Counted from the stretch's first letter, positions 16,639 through 26,174 are shown. The stretch is 64,000 nucleotides of DNA from Streptomyces sp. NBC_00341 (GCF_041435055.1 NZ_CP108002.1:2356001-2420000); one strand, 5' to 3'. Numbers and translations are program-made. Notes: generated by a model not told the origin, from the letters alone.

Positions 16639-17949
16639 TCACGGCCGCGCGGCCACCTGCTGCCAGGGCCGGCACAGCGCCAGGAAGCAGGCCATCGCGC
16701 CCACCGCGCACACCAGCTGTACGACGGCCATCGGTACGGCCGTCGCCTCTCCGGCGATCCCGACGAGCGGCGAGGCGATGGCTCCGATCAGGAACGACGA
16801 CGTGCCGAGCAGCGCGGAGGCGGATCCGGCCGCGTGCTTGGTGCGCATCAGGGCCTGGGCGTTGGTGTTCGGCATCGCCAGGCCCATCGCCGACATCAGC
16901 ACGAACAGCCCCGTCGCCACCGGCACGAGTCCGACGTCGCCGAAGACGCCGGACGTCATCAGCAGCAGCGCGGTCGCGGCCAGCACGATGACGGAGAGCC
17001 CGAAGCCGAGCGCCTTGTCCAGGCTGATCCGTCCGACGAGGATCTTGCCGTTGATCTGGCCCACGGCGATCAGGCCGATCGAGTTGATGCCGAAGAGCAT
17101 GCTGAAGGTCTGCGGCGAGGCGCCGTAGATCTCCTGCACGACGAACGGCGAGGCACTCACGTACGCGAAGAGGGCGGCGAAGGCGAGGCTGCCCGCGATC
17201 ATGTAGCCGGTGAAGACGCGGTCGGCGAGCAGGGCGCGCATGGTGCGCAGCGCGTCACCGATGCCGCCGGTGTGGCGCTCCTCCGGTGGCAGGGTCTCCC
17301 GCAGCCACTTCCAGACGACCAGGGTGAGCAGGGTGCCGACGACGGTGAGGACGGCGAAGATGCCCCGCCAGTCGGTGAGCCGCAGGACCTGTCCGCCGAT
17401 GACGGGGGCGATGACGGGGGCGACGCCGGAGATCAGCATCAGCGTGGAGAAGAACCGGGCCATCTCCATGCCGTCGTACATGTCACGCACCACGGCGCGC
17501 GCGATGACGATGCCGGCCGCGCCCGCGAGCCCCTGGAGCAGCCGGAAGCCGATGAGGAGTTCGACGGTCGGGGCGAAGACGCAGATCGCGGTGGCGAAGA
17601 CGTAGATGATCATGCCGAGGAGCAGCGGGCGGCGCCTGCCCCAGCGGTCGCTCATCGGACCGACGACGACCTGTCCGAGCGCCATGCCGGTGAGGCAGGC
17701 GGTGAGGGTGAGCTGGACGGTCGAGGCGGGTGCGTGCAGCGAGTCGGTGACGGCGGGCAGCGCCGGGAGGTACATGTCCATGGACAGCGGCGGCAGCGCG
17801 GTCAGTCCGCCGAGGACCAGGGTGACGAGAAGTCCGGTGCGCCGGGCCGCCGCGGTGGCGGCCGGCCGGGGTGAGGTGACGGGTGCTGTGTCGGTTATGT
17901 GTACGTGCTGGGCTCGGCTGACGCCGCTCTCCGGCATTCTGATCTCCAT
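16639..17949 (-). CDS. MFS multidrug transporter, Bcr/CflA family
   Basis: It is a proton-driven drug exporter of 12 membrane helices and 436 residues. GLLVTLVLGGLTALPPLSMDMYLPALPAVTDSL at helix 1 is the Bcr/CflA hallmark. The loop 2-3 motif is GPMSDRWGRRRPLLLG, and RAVVRDMYDGMEMARFFSTLMLISGVAPVIAPVIGG covers helices 4-5 with motif C. The first 30 residues are a cytoplasmic tail. It is transcribed away from the Gfo/Idh oxidoreductase gene, with a short divergent promoter region between them; a joint function is not evident. Confidence 0.9.
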   Translation of the reverse strand: MEIRMPESGVSRAQHVHITDTAPVTSPRPAATAAARRTGLLVTLVLGGLTALPPLSMDMYLPALPAVTDSLHAPASTVQLTLTACLTGMALGQVVVGPMSDRWGRRRPLLLGMIIYVFATAICVFAPTVELLIGFRLLQGLAGAAGIVIARAVVRDMYDGMEMARFFSTLMLISGVAPVIAPVIGGQVLRLTDWRGIFAVLTVVGTLLTLVVWKWLRETLPPEERHTGGIGDALRTMRALLADRVFTGYMIAGSLAFAALFAYVSASPFVVQEIYGASPQTFSMLFGINSIGLIAVGQINGKILVGRISLDKALGFGLSVIVLAATALLLMTSGVFGDVGLVPVATGLFVLMSAMGLAMPNTNAQALMRTKHAAGSASALLGTSSFLIGAIASPLVGIAGEATAVPMAVVQLVCAVGAMACFLALCRPWQQVAARP

Positions 17950-18015
17950 TGTTGTTGAATCCGCCTCTATGCTCTCAGCTCAGCCGGAATGGTCGACACC
18001 TTTTTGGGAGCGTGC

Positions 18016-19014
18016 ATGAGCAGGACTGTCCGTTGGGGCGTGCTGGCGACCGGTGGCATCGCGGCGACTTTCACCGCCGACCTGCTGGCGATGCCCGATG
18101 CGGAGGTGGTGGCCGTCGCCTCCCGTACGGACACCGCGGCGAAGGCGTTCGCCGAGCGGTTCGCGATACCCAGGGCCTACGGCAGCTGGGCCGAACTCGT
18201 CGCGGACGACGAGGTCGACGTGGTGTACGTGGCCACTCCGCACTCCGCGCACCGGGAGGCGGCCGGGCTCGCGCTGGAGGCCGGAAAGCACGTGCTGTGC
18301 GAGAAGGCGTTCACGCTCAACGAGCGCGAGGCGCGGGAGCTGGTGGAGCTCGCGCGCGGCCGGGGCCTCTTCCTGATGGAGGCCATGTGGACGTACTGCA
18401 ACCCGGTCATCCGCCGGATGACCGAGTTGGTGCGGGACGGGGCGATCGGTGAGATCCGCACCGTGCAGGCCGACTTCGGCTTCGCCGGTGACTTCGGCGC
18501 GGAGCACCGGCTGCGCGATCCCGCGCTGGGCGGCGGTGCGCTGCTGGACCTCGGGGTCTATCCGGTGTCGTTCGCGCAGCTGCTGCTGGGTGAGCCGGAC
18601 CGGGTGCGGGCGGACGCGCTGCTGTCACCGGAGGGCGTCGACCTGAACACCGGGATGCTGCTGGGCTGGGACTCGGGCGCCACCGCCCTGCTCGCCTGCT
18701 CGATCGTCGGGCACCACCCGACGGCCGCCACGGTCATCGGGACGGCCGGACGCATCGACTTCCCGGACAGCTTCTTCTATCCGCAGCGCTTCGTGCTGCA
18801 CCGGGCGGGCCGCGAACCGGAGGAGGTCACCTCGGGGCCGGGTCCGCAGGGCCTGTCGGGGATGCAGTTCGAGGCGGCGGAGGTGATGCGGGCGGTCCGT
18901 GCGGGTGAGACGGAGTCCCCGTTGGTGCCGCTGGACGGTTCGCTCGCGGTGATGCGGACGCTCGACGCGGTACGTGACCGCGTCGGCGTCCGCTACCCGG
19001 TGGACCTACCCTAG
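18016..19014 (+). CDS. Gfo/Idh/MocA family oxidoreductase
   Basis: An NAD(P)-dependent dehydrogenase of unknown sugar or diol substrate. The Rossmann start is GVLATGGIAATFTADLLAMPDAEVVAVASRT. VYVATPHSAHREAAGLALEAGKHVLCEKAFTLN contains the EK pair (Lys is catalytic), with Ala where most members have Pro. The C-terminal domain has GGGALLDLGVYPVSFA. The sequence is closest in style to the trans-dihydrodiol dehydrogenase group. I chose the ATG at 18016, which follows TTGGGAG; a GTG nine codons earlier is less likely. Confidence 0.87.
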   Translation: MSRTVRWGVLATGGIAATFTADLLAMPDAEVVAVASRTDTAAKAFAERFAIPRAYGSWAELVADDEVDVVYVATPHSAHREAAGLALEAGKHVLCEKAFTLNEREARELVELARGRGLFLMEAMWTYCNPVIRRMTELVRDGAIGEIRTVQADFGFAGDFGAEHRLRDPALGGGALLDLGVYPVSFAQLLLGEPDRVRADALLSPEGVDLNTGMLLGWDSGATALLACSIVGHHPTAATVIGTAGRIDFPDSFFYPQRFVLHRAGREPEEVTSGPGPQGLSGMQFEAAEVMRAVRAGETESPLVPLDGSLAVMRTLDAVRDRVGVRYPVDLP

Positions 19015-19022
19015 AACTCGGG

Positions 19023-20657
19023 TCAGGCGGGGGTGAGGCCCTGGTTGCCCACCTCCGTGACGAGCGATCCTGCCGTGGTGAGGGGGGCGCCCGGCTTGGT
19101 GACGGCGGACACCGTACGGAAGTCGGCGCGCGCCTGCCGCTCCTGGAGGGTGACGACGGCGTAGCCGCGGCGCCCGTTGTAGAACTTCAGGTGCGGGTTG
19201 GCCTGCATCAGGTTGTTCCAGTTGGCCGGCTTCTCCGCGCCGTCCTTGCCGCTGGTGATCGACGTGGTGACGATCTCGGTGCCGACGGTGCGGGACTTCG
19301 GGTCCTCGAAGTCCCGCTTGATGTCGAAGCCGTAGCTCACGTGCACGTCGCCGGTCAGCACCATCAGGTTGTCCACCCCGGCGGACTGGGCGCCCTTCAG
19401 GATGCGGTCCCTGGAGGCCGTGTAGCCGTCCCAGGAGTCCATGGAGAGCTTGTAGGCGTCGGTCGGTACGTCGCGCCGCTGGGCGAAGGTGACCTGCTGC
19501 GGCACGACGTTCCAGGTGGCCCGGGAGTGGCGCCAGCCGTCGGTCAGCCAACGCTCCTGGGCCGCGCCGGTGATGGTGCGCGAGGGGTCCTCGGACTCGG
19601 GTCCGGGGGTCTGCCAGCCGTCGCCGTACGCCTGGTCGCTGCGGTACTGGCGGGTGTCGAGGATGTCGAACTGGGCGAGCCGGCCGAACTGGAGGCGCCG
19701 GTAGAGCTTCATGTCCGGGCCGGTCGGCCGCTGCGGGGCGCGCAGCGGCTGGTTCTCCCAGTACGCGCGGTAGGCGGCGGCCCGGCGGATCAGGAACTCC
19801 TCCGGCGGCAGGTTGTCCTCCGAGGTGTCCCCGGCGTAGTTGTTCTCGGTCTCGTGGTCGTCCCAGGTGACGACGAAGGGGTGCGCGGCGTGGGCGGCGC
19901 GCAGATCGGGGTCGGACTTGTAGAGGGCGTACCGCAGCCGGTAGTCCTCCAGCGTGGTCGTCTCCCGGTTGAAGAGGGCGGGCAGGGTGCGGTCGGTGTA
20001 GTTGCGGGCCCCGCCGGTCGCGGTCACCGCGTACTCGTAGAGGTAGTCGCCGAGGTGGAAGACGACGTCTACGTCCTCCTGGGCGAGGTGCTTGTAGGCG
20101 GTGAAGTAGCCGTCGTGGTAGGCCTGGCAGGTGACGGCGGCCAGGGTCAGTTCGCGCTTGTGGGCGCCGTTGGCGGGCGCGGTGCGGGTCCGGCCGACCG
20201 GGCTGGTCCACTTGCCGGTGCGGAAGCGGTAGTAGAGGACGCGGTCGGCGTCCAGTCCCCCGACCTCCACGTGGACGCTGTGGTGGAACTCGGGGTGGGC
20301 GGTGGCGGAGCCGCGCCGGACGACCCGGCTGAAGCGCTCGTCGCGGGCCAGCTCCCAGCTCACCTCGACGCGGGCGCGGGGCAGTCCGCTGTCGGGCTCG
20401 TACGGGCGGGGCGCGAGTCTCGTCCACAGCAGGACGGAGTCGGGCAGCGGGTCGCCGGAGGCGACGCCGAGGGTGAACGGGTCCTCGTCGATCCGCCGGG
20501 CGTCCAGCTCGGCGGCGGCCGCGGAGCCCGCTGTGGGCAGGCCGACCGAGAAGGCGAGCGCGGCGGCGGCACCGGTGACGGTGAGAAATCGGCGGCGGCC
20601 CGTGTGCCGGACGGCGTCGCGCAGCTCCTGCTCCTGCTGGTGCGATGAGTGCGTCAT
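19023..20657 (-). CDS. phoD: PhoD-type alkaline phosphatase/phosphodiesterase
   Basis: A secreted calcium-iron phosphatase that releases phosphate from esters. The Tat signal is [11 protein letters not shown] and cleavage is likely after GSAAAA. An N-terminal Fn3-like PhoD domain ([21 protein letters not shown]) precedes the catalytic domain. Metal ligands are visible in [28 protein letters not shown] and [11 protein letters not shown]. The Cys in AAVTCQAY matches the iron-coordinating Cys of Bacillus PhoD. Start ATG at 20657 after GGGGAGGGA. I see no convincing direct-repeat PHO box upstream. It is convergent with the oxidoreductase gene, with nine bases between stops. Confidence 0.92.
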   Translation of the reverse strand: MTHSSHQQEQELRDAVRHTGRRRFLTVTGAAAALAFSVGLPTAGSAAAAELDARRIDEDPFTLGVASGDPLPDSVLLWTRLAPRPYEPDSGLPRARVEVSWELARDERFSRVVRRGSATAHPEFHHSVHVEVGGLDADRVLYYRFRTGKWTSPVGRTRTAPANGAHKRELTLAAVTCQAYHDGYFTAYKHLAQEDVDVVFHLGDYLYEYAVTATGGARNYTDRTLPALFNRETTTLEDYRLRYALYKSDPDLRAAHAAHPFVVTWDDHETENNYAGDTSEDNLPPEEFLIRRAAAYRAYWENQPLRAPQRPTGPDMKLYRRLQFGRLAQFDILDTRQYRSDQAYGDGWQTPGPESEDPSRTITGAAQERWLTDGWRHSRATWNVVPQQVTFAQRRDVPTDAYKLSMDSWDGYTASRDRILKGAQSAGVDNLMVLTGDVHVSYGFDIKRDFEDPKSRTVGTEIVTTSITSGKDGAEKPANWNNLMQANPHLKFYNGRRGYAVVTLQERQARADFRTVSAVTKPGAPLTTAGSLVTEVGNQGLTPA

Positions 20658-20979
20658 CTGTCCCTCCCCTGACTGGTGGTGTGAGGGGAAGTCCACCGGT
20701 CCAGCACATCCGGCGGTTGTCGTGCTCGCGTCGTGCGGGCGTCGTCGGGATGAGGATTGCGGCGGGAATGGGTCCCCAGGGGCAAAGTCCGCATATGCGG
20801 CCAGGGCCATGATCATTAACTCCGGCCCGGACCGCCGGGGAATCGCCGGAACCCGGTACCGGGTTCACCCCCCGGAGTCACGAACCCGCCCTCCGAGGAA
20901 CCCCCTTGGCCCGGACGGACGCCGGCGGACGGCCGGGGCGCTCCACCGGCACGGAGCCCTGGGCGTACGCTGCCGCACC
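20658..20979. other. Intergenic region between divergent phoD and SDR genes
   Basis: The 322 bases hold the divergent promoters of phoD and the SDR gene. CATGATCATTAACTCC at 20808-20823 is the AT-richest spot. I looked for PhoP-type GTTCACC direct repeats and found only a single GTTCACC at 20863. Confidence 0.4.
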
Positions 20980-21753
20980 ATGAGCAACAAACTGTTGAAC
21001 TCCGCGAGGAAGACGGCCGTGGTCACGGGCGCGGGCTCCGGGATCGGTCGCGCGGTGGCTCTCGCCCTGACCGGCGCCGGCTGGTCGGTGGCGCTCGCGG
21101 GCCGCCGCCCGGAACCGCTCGCCGAGACCGCCGCGCTGGCCGGGGAGCACGCCCGCGTCATCACCGTCCCCACCGACGTCTCGCGCCCCGAGGAGGTGGA
21201 CGCGCTCTTCTCCTCGGTACACGAGTCCTTCGGCCACCTCGGCCTGCTCTTCAACAACGCGGGCACCTTCGGTCCGGGCGGCGTACCGGTCGAGGACCTC
21301 GGGTACGAGGACTGGCGCACGGTGGTCGACGTCAACCTGACGGGGGCGTTCCTGTGCGCGCAGGCGGCATACCGCCGGATGAAGGAGCAGGACCCGCAGG
21401 GCGGCCGGATCATCAACAACGGCTCGGTCTCGGCCCACACCCCGCGCCCGCACTCGGTCGCGTACACGGCGACCAAGCACGCGCTGACCGGTCTGACGAA
21501 GTCGCTGTCGCTGGACGGACGCCCGTACCGGATCGCCTGCGGGCAGATCGACATCGGCAACGCGGCGACCGAGATGACCGAGCGGATGCGGACCGGAATC
21601 CTCCAGGCCAACGGCGAGCTGGCCGTGGAGCCGGTGATGGCGGCCGCGGACGTGGCGAGGACCGTGGTCCACATGGCGGAGCTCCCGCTGGAGGCGAACG
21701 TCCAGTTCGCCACGGTGCTGGCGACGGCCATGCCGTACGTGGGACGGGGCTGA
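20980..21753 (+). CDS. Short-chain dehydrogenase/reductase
   Basis: A classical SDR of 257 residues. The cofactor motif is TGAGSGIG (about residue 17-24), with the arginines of LAGRRPEPL suggesting NADPH use. NNAG, the active-site Ser in GSVSAHT and the YTATK motif (Tyr and Lys) are all present. The substrate is unknown. The ATG at 20980 has no ribosome site, so the transcript may be leaderless. A perfect dyad follows the stop. Confidence 0.88.
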   Translation: MSNKLLNSARKTAVVTGAGSGIGRAVALALTGAGWSVALAGRRPEPLAETAALAGEHARVITVPTDVSRPEEVDALFSSVHESFGHLGLLFNNAGTFGPGGVPVEDLGYEDWRTVVDVNLTGAFLCAQAAYRRMKEQDPQGGRIINNGSVSAHTPRPHSVAYTATKHALTGLTKSLSLDGRPYRIACGQIDIGNAATEMTERMRTGILQANGELAVEPVMAAADVARTVVHMAELPLEANVQFATVLATAMPYVGRG

Positions 21754-21774
21754 CCGACTGACCCGATCAGTCGG
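21754..21774 (+). terminator. Dyad symmetry after the SDR gene
   Basis: CCGACTGA (21754-21761) pairs perfectly with TCAGTCGG (21767-21774) around a five-base loop. It starts right after the stop codon, so a terminator is the simplest reading, but a T-run is missing. Confidence 0.45.
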
Positions 21775-21919
21775 AACCGGTCCCCGAGCGAACAGAGTTG
21801 ACCAACCCTCACACCGGAACGGTCGATGCCTGCCGAAATGACACCCCGGCCGGTCCGGTAAGCGCGTGCTGCCCTTATGCTCATCGTTCTTCACCGGAAC
21901 TACACACTAGGAACACAGC

Positions 21920-22387
21920 ATGCGCATACGCACCGCGGTGCCCCTCGCCCTGGCGGCCACCACCGCCCTCGCCGGTTCGCTGCTCGTCGCGGCACCGGCC
22001 TCGGCCGCCTCGCACCAGGGCGGAGTGCACCTCGGCAAGATCCAGTACGACAGCCCCGGCAAGGACACCCGGTCCACCGCCTCACTCAACGCCGAATGGG
22101 TGGAGATCCACAACAACACCAAGGCGAAGTTCCAGCTCAAGGGCTACAAGCTCAAGGACAACACCGGGTACACCTACACGTTCGGCAGCTACAACGTCAG
22201 CCCGGGAAAGACCGTCAAGGTCCACACGGGCAAGGGGAAGACCAGCCCCGGTCATGTGTACTGGAACCGTGGTTCGTACGTCTGGAACAACACCGGTGAC
22301 AAGGCGCGGCTGATCAAGCCGAACGGCAAGCTGCTGGACTCCTGCTCCTGGACGAAGTCGAGCAAGGGCACCAAGAACTGCCACTGA
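21920..22387 (+). CDS. Secreted lamin-tail domain protein
   Basis: A signal peptide of about 31 residues (ending APASAAS) is followed by one lamin-tail/LTD immunoglobulin-like domain. Typical signs are LNAEWVEIHNNTKAKFQLKGYKLKD, the YTFGSYNVSPGKTVKVHTGKG strand pair and VWNNTGDKARLIKPNGKLLDSCSW. LTD domains in bacteria often accompany nucleases or surface adhesion; this protein carries the domain alone. Its start follows AGGAACA. It is single-gene transcribed. Confidence 0.88.
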   Translation: MRIRTAVPLALAATTALAGSLLVAAPASAASHQGGVHLGKIQYDSPGKDTRSTASLNAEWVEIHNNTKAKFQLKGYKLKDNTGYTYTFGSYNVSPGKTVKVHTGKGKTSPGHVYWNRGSYVWNNTGDKARLIKPNGKLLDSCSWTKSSKGTKNCH

Positions 22388-22500
22388 ACCGGCAGCCGCG
22401 CCCGGCCCGCACGGTCGGGCCCGCACGGTCAGGCACGCAGCGGTCCGTCGCGGTCCGGGGTCCGGGGAATGTCCCGGGCCCCGGCACGGTTGTGCGGCAC

Positions 22501-23397
22501 ATGAACGAGATCTCGCCGGCCGCGGTCCTCCGCTACACCGCCTTCTCCGCCGATCCGGACGGCGGCAATCCGGCCGGTGTGGTGCTGGACGCGTCCGGGA
22601 TGGACGAGTCGGAGATGCTCGCCGTGGCGGCGGAGCTCGGATACAGCGAGTCGGCCTTCCTGACCGGGCGGACCGGGGCGGCGGCGCCGGGCGCACGCGG
22701 CTACGCGATCCGCTACTTCAGCCCGAAGGCGGAGGTCCCCTTCTGCGGGCACGCCACCGTCGCGACGGCCCTGGCGCTCGCCGAGCGGGACGGCCCCGGA
22801 GACCTGGAGTTCGCCACCGCCGCCGGGCCGGTGCCGGTCACCGTCGTCCGCGAGGGCGCCGAGCTGCGGGCCACCCTCACCAGCGTGGAGCCCCACATCA
22901 CGGACGTCTCCCCGGACGACCTGGCGGAGGCGCTGGCCGGCCTGGGCTGGCCGGCCACCGATCTCGACCCGGCCCTGCCGCCCCGCATCGCCTACGCGGG
23001 CGCCCGGCACCTGGTGCTGGCCGCCGCGACCCGGGAGCGGCTGGCCGACCTCGACTACGACTTCGGCCGTGTCGAATCACTGATGCACCGGCTGGACCTG
23101 ACCACGCTGCAACTGGTGTGGCGCGCCTCAGAGACCGTCTTCCACGTCCGCGACCCGTTCCCCGTCGGCGGCGTGGTCGAGGACCCGGCGACGGGCGCGG
23201 CGGCCGCCGCCTTCGGCGCGTATCTGCGGGCCCTCTCCCTGGTCCCGGACACCGCCGGGCTGACCCTCCACCAGGGTGAGGACATGGGCCGGCCCGGCAC
23301 CCTCACCGTCACGCTGCGGGCGGGCGACACGCGGGTCAGGGTGAGCGGGACGGGCACCAGGATCCCGGCGGCGGTCCGGCGGCCGTTCAGCGGCTGA
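22501..23397 (+). CDS. PhzF family phenazine biosynthesis-like isomerase
   Basis: A full-length PhzF-fold protein of 298 residues. FSADPDGGNPAGVVLDA carries the GNPAGVV signature, and YSESAFLTG holds the catalytic Glu. YFSPKAEVPFCGHATVA is the first-lobe substrate loop, and VVEDPATGAAAAAFGAYL the matching second-lobe loop. The family includes isomerases and epimerases. No phenazine genes are nearby, so the substrate is open. ATG at 22501 is taken; a GTG three codons earlier is possible. Its 3' end overlaps the convergent epimerase gene by 11 bases. Confidence 0.87.
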   Translation: MNEISPAAVLRYTAFSADPDGGNPAGVVLDASGMDESEMLAVAAELGYSESAFLTGRTGAAAPGARGYAIRYFSPKAEVPFCGHATVATALALAERDGPGDLEFATAAGPVPVTVVREGAELRATLTSVEPHITDVSPDDLAEALAGLGWPATDLDPALPPRIAYAGARHLVLAAATRERLADLDYDFGRVESLMHRLDLTTLQLVWRASETVFHVRDPFPVGGVVEDPATGAAAAAFGAYLRALSLVPDTAGLTLHQGEDMGRPGTLTVTLRAGDTRVRVSGTGTRIPAAVRRPFSG

Positions 23398-24328
23398 GGA
23401 ACTTCCGGTACCAGGGTGCGTGTTCGGCGAAGGACGTACGGAAGTCCGGACCCGGCTCGCAGCCGAAGTCCTGCCAGACCCGCTCGTCGGCGAACCAGTG
23501 GTCCACGGTGAGCATCTCGAAATGGTGCTTCGCGTACGGGACACCGGCCAGCCGGGCGCGGGCCTCGTCCACCCCGATCTCCATGCTCGCCCACGGCAGC
23601 GAGAGCTCGGTGAGGACCGTCGACAGGACCTCGGAACAGCTCACCGGCTCCGGATGGTTCACGTGGTAGACACCGGCCGGGGCCTTCTCGGAGAGCGCCG
23701 CCCCGAGCAGCGCACGCCCCAGCGTCGCCACGTCGATCATCGAATGGCGGGCGTCGCAGCCGACCGGTCCGGCCGACAGGTACCGCAGCAGGGCCACCAG
23801 TCCGGGAATCGCCCACCGGTCCCCCGCCCCGTGGACGATGTGCGGGCGCAGGACGGCCCCGCCCGCCGCGAGGACGTGCTGTTCCGCGGCGGCCCTGGTC
23901 AGGCTGACGGCCGAGGCGGGGGCCGGTTCGGCCATTCCGGGGAGCAGCGCCGTGAAGGGGCCCCGGCCGTAGACGGACGCGGTGCTGAGCTGGACGATCC
24001 GGCCGACGTCGCTGCGTACGGCCTCGTCGACCAGGGCCCGGGTGCCCAGGTCGTTGACGGTCCGGGCCGTCTGTTCGCCGGAGCCGACGTGCGAGGCGCA
24101 GTGGATCACCGCGTCGATGCCCTCGCAGCTGCCGCGCAGCGTCCCGGGATCGGCGAGATCCCCGTACACCGTCTCGAAGTCCGGTCCGTCGGCCGTCGTG
24201 GCCGGGGCGTCGGGCTCGGTGCGGTGCGTCATCAGCCGGAGGCTGACGCCGGGGGTCGCGCGGGCGGCGGCGGCCACCCGGCTGCCGACGAAGCCGGTGG
24301 CCCCGGTGATGAGGATGCGCGTGGTCAT
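23387..24328 (-). CDS. NAD-dependent epimerase/dehydratase, ScbC-like reductase
   Basis: An extended SDR of 313 residues with RILITGATGFVGSRVAAAA (NAD(P) binding), VIHCASHVG and STASVYG. The usual Tyr-xxx-Lys is not in its standard place; SLTRAAAEQ occupies that region, so the catalytic Tyr looks replaced. Its start overlaps the stop of the AfsA-like gene (ATGA), so the two are translated together. In Streptomyces coelicolor an epimerase-type gene (scbC) accompanies scbA, and a role in reducing the butenolide or keto intermediate of gamma-butyrolactones is inferred from that arrangement. Confidence 0.82.
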   Translation of the reverse strand: MTTRILITGATGFVGSRVAAAARATPGVSLRLMTHRTEPDAPATTADGPDFETVYGDLADPGTLRGSCEGIDAVIHCASHVGSGEQTARTVNDLGTRALVDEAVRSDVGRIVQLSTASVYGRGPFTALLPGMAEPAPASAVSLTRAAAEQHVLAAGGAVLRPHIVHGAGDRWAIPGLVALLRYLSAGPVGCDARHSMIDVATLGRALLGAALSEKAPAGVYHVNHPEPVSCSEVLSTVLTELSLPWASMEIGVDEARARLAGVPYAKHHFEMLTVDHWFADERVWQDFGCEPGPDFRTSFAEHAPWYRKFLSR

Positions 24329-25386
24329 GAGCGGCGGCTCCGGGCGTCGCTGAGGCCGGTCTGACGGAGATCCGGCGTACGGAGGGTGCAGGTGAAGGCG
24401 GGTTCGTCGTCCTGGACGGCCCGTATGCGTACCCCGGCGGGCGAGACGCCGTCGGCGGGGACGGGCAGGGCCTCGATCCAGCAGGGGCGGTCGAGCTCCA
24501 CGTACTGGAGGAAGTCGGCCTGTATCGATGTCGGGAGGAAGGTGCGGCCGGGCGTGGCCGCCTGGGCCGCCTGTCGGGCGGCCTCCAGCAGCAGAATGCC
24601 CGGAACATGGTCGTTGGAATGGCTGAAGAGCGTCGGATGCCGGGTGTCCAGCCGAAGCGCCCAGGTGCTGGGCGCCGCCGCGGGAGCGAGGACGACGTCG
24701 TGCTCGGAGGTCCTGCCCACGGTCCGGGGTGCGACGGCGGGCAGGAGGGGTATCCGCGCGTCGAGCATGTCGGCGCGGTGTCCTCGTACCCGCTGGTAGG
24801 CCCTGGCGGAGGTGCAGCTGATCCGCCCGCCGCCGGTGGCCAGCACGGTGCCGCGGCGGTGCAGGAGGAGCTCCAGGTGCATGGAGCCGAGGCTCCTGCC
24901 GCGTCGCTGTATCCGGGAGCAGGACACGTCCACCGTGATGTCCCAGGGCTCCTCGCCCAGCACGAGGCGCCCGGCCTCCGAGGCGTACCGCAGCTCCCAC
25001 ATCACGAACGCGTCCCCGAGGGGCACCCCGAACTCGGAGTGCGCGATCAGCATGGTGGTCTGCCGCATCGTCTCCGCGATCAGCAGGGGGTCCTGGTGGC
25101 CCGCGACCGGGGCGAAGAAGCGGTGCGGCCTCGGCCAGTGGGCCGACACCGAGAACTGGGAGTCGGTCAGCCTGGTCAGTCCGGTCGGGAACACGTCCTG
25201 CGGATCGGGCCGGTGGACCAGCTGTCTCAGGTGTTCCGGGGAGCTCCTTCTTCGCACCGATTGCTCCATTCCGGCGGCGGAGGCGGAGTCCGGAACTCCG
25301 CCGGGGGCCCCGGCGCGGTCGGTGTTCCTCGCGGCCCCGGCACTGCCGGCCGGCACCGAGACACTGCGTGAGGTGATCTGAACCAT
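24325..25386 (-). CDS. AfsA/ScbA-type gamma-butyrolactone synthase
   Basis: AfsA-family enzymes condense a beta-ketoacyl group with dihydroxyacetone phosphate, the key step to A-factor-like signals. Two hotdog AfsA domains are visible: HRFFAPVAGHQDPLLIAETMRQTTMLIAHSEFGVPLG (about 80-115) and LFSHSNDHVPGILLLEAARQAAQ (about 245-270). The latter matches NDHVPGMLLLEAARQA of ScbA almost exactly. The first 45 residues are poorly conserved, and an internal ATG at 25269 could be the real start, though GGGGGAA favours 25386. It is divergent from the ScbR-like regulator, with an ARE-like operator between. Confidence 0.92.
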   Translation of the reverse strand: MVQITSRSVSVPAGSAGAARNTDRAGAPGGVPDSASAAGMEQSVRRRSSPEHLRQLVHRPDPQDVFPTGLTRLTDSQFSVSAHWPRPHRFFAPVAGHQDPLLIAETMRQTTMLIAHSEFGVPLGDAFVMWELRYASEAGRLVLGEEPWDITVDVSCSRIQRRGRSLGSMHLELLLHRRGTVLATGGGRISCTSARAYQRVRGHRADMLDARIPLLPAVAPRTVGRTSEHDVVLAPAAAPSTWALRLDTRHPTLFSHSNDHVPGILLLEAARQAAQAATPGRTFLPTSIQADFLQYVELDRPCWIEALPVPADGVSPAGVRIRAVQDDEPAFTCTLRTPDLRQTGLSDARSRRS

Positions 25387-25438
25387 GAAGTTCCCCCAGG
25401 AGGATCCGAGTCACGGAGCCGAGCCGCTCCGCAGTAAG

Positions 25439-25458
25439 ATACTGACAGTTCGGTTTTA
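25439..25458. promoter_or_regulatory. ARE-like operator for the butyrolactone receptor
   Basis: ATACTGACAGTTCGGTTTTA matches the autoregulatory element pattern ATACCGACCGGTCGGTTTGT (my form of the ArpA/ScbR consensus) at 15 of 20 positions and is roughly palindromic. It lies 53 bases from each divergent start codon. Confidence 0.72.
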
Positions 25459-25511
25459 CTTTCCAGCCAACCCCATATGACACCAACCCCGCCACCACTA
25501 GAGAGAAGCTG

Positions 25512-26174
25512 ATGGCACAACAGGCGCGCGCGATCCAGACCCGCAGGTCGATCCTGGTGGCGGCCGCCGAGGTGTTCGACGAGCGTGGCTACAGCAGCGC
25601 GACCATCAGCGAGATCCTCGCGCGGGCAGGGGCGACCAAGGGCGCGCTCTACTTCCACTTCACCTCGAAGGAGGATCTCGCGCTCGGGGTGATGGACATA
25701 CAGCTGCACAGCGATCCGCTGCCGCCGCAGCTGACCAAACTCCAGGAACTGGTGGACCAGGGCATGATCCTCGCCTACCGCCTGCGCCATGAGCCGCTGG
25801 TACGGGCCAGTGTCGGCCTGGCCATGGACCAGGCCGTGGAGGGCCTCGACCGGGGCACACCCTTCCGTGCCTGGATAGACCGGCTCGAACTCCTGCTGCG
25901 CGCGGCGAAGGGCCAGGGCGAGCTGCTGCCGCACGTCGACCCGGGCGAGACGGCCGAGATGCTGGCCGGATCCTTCTCGGGCATCCAGGTGATGTCGCAG
26001 GTCCTGTCCCACCGCGAGGACCTCGGGCGGCGCATCTCGGTCCTGCTGCACTACGTACTGCCGAGCATCTCGACGCCGGCCGTTCTGGCCACTCTGGATA
26101 TGGCCGAAGATCGCGGTGAACGTCTCCTCCGCCTCCTCGAAACCGTACCGACCCAGACCGGCGCCCCCAACTGA
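25512..26174 (+). CDS. ScbR/ArpA-type gamma-butyrolactone receptor (TetR family)
   Basis: A TetR-family repressor that leaves DNA when it binds a gamma-butyrolactone. The helix-turn-helix is YSSATISEILARAGATKGALYFHFTSKEDLALGVM (about 28-62), with the GALYFHF signature typical of ArpA/ScbR. The C-terminal domain has VRASVGLAMDQAVEGLDRGTPFRAWIDRLELLL and GSFSGIQVMSQVLSHREDL, which match the conserved ligand pocket region. The arrangement, divergent from the AfsA homologue with an ARE between, is the standard one for the autoregulatory pair. ATG with GAGAGAAG upstream. Confidence 0.92.
   Translation: MAQQARAIQTRRSILVAAAEVFDERGYSSATISEILARAGATKGALYFHFTSKEDLALGVMDIQLHSDPLPPQLTKLQELVDQGMILAYRLRHEPLVRASVGLAMDQAVEGLDRGTPFRAWIDRLELLLRAAKGQGELLPHVDPGETAEMLAGSFSGIQVMSQVLSHREDLGRRISVLLHYVLPSISTPAVLATLDMAEDRGERLLRLLETVPTQTGAPN

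Noticed and set aside
20658..20979. PHO box before phoD
   Set aside because: Only a single GTTCACC half site is present, far from the start and without direct-repeat partners.
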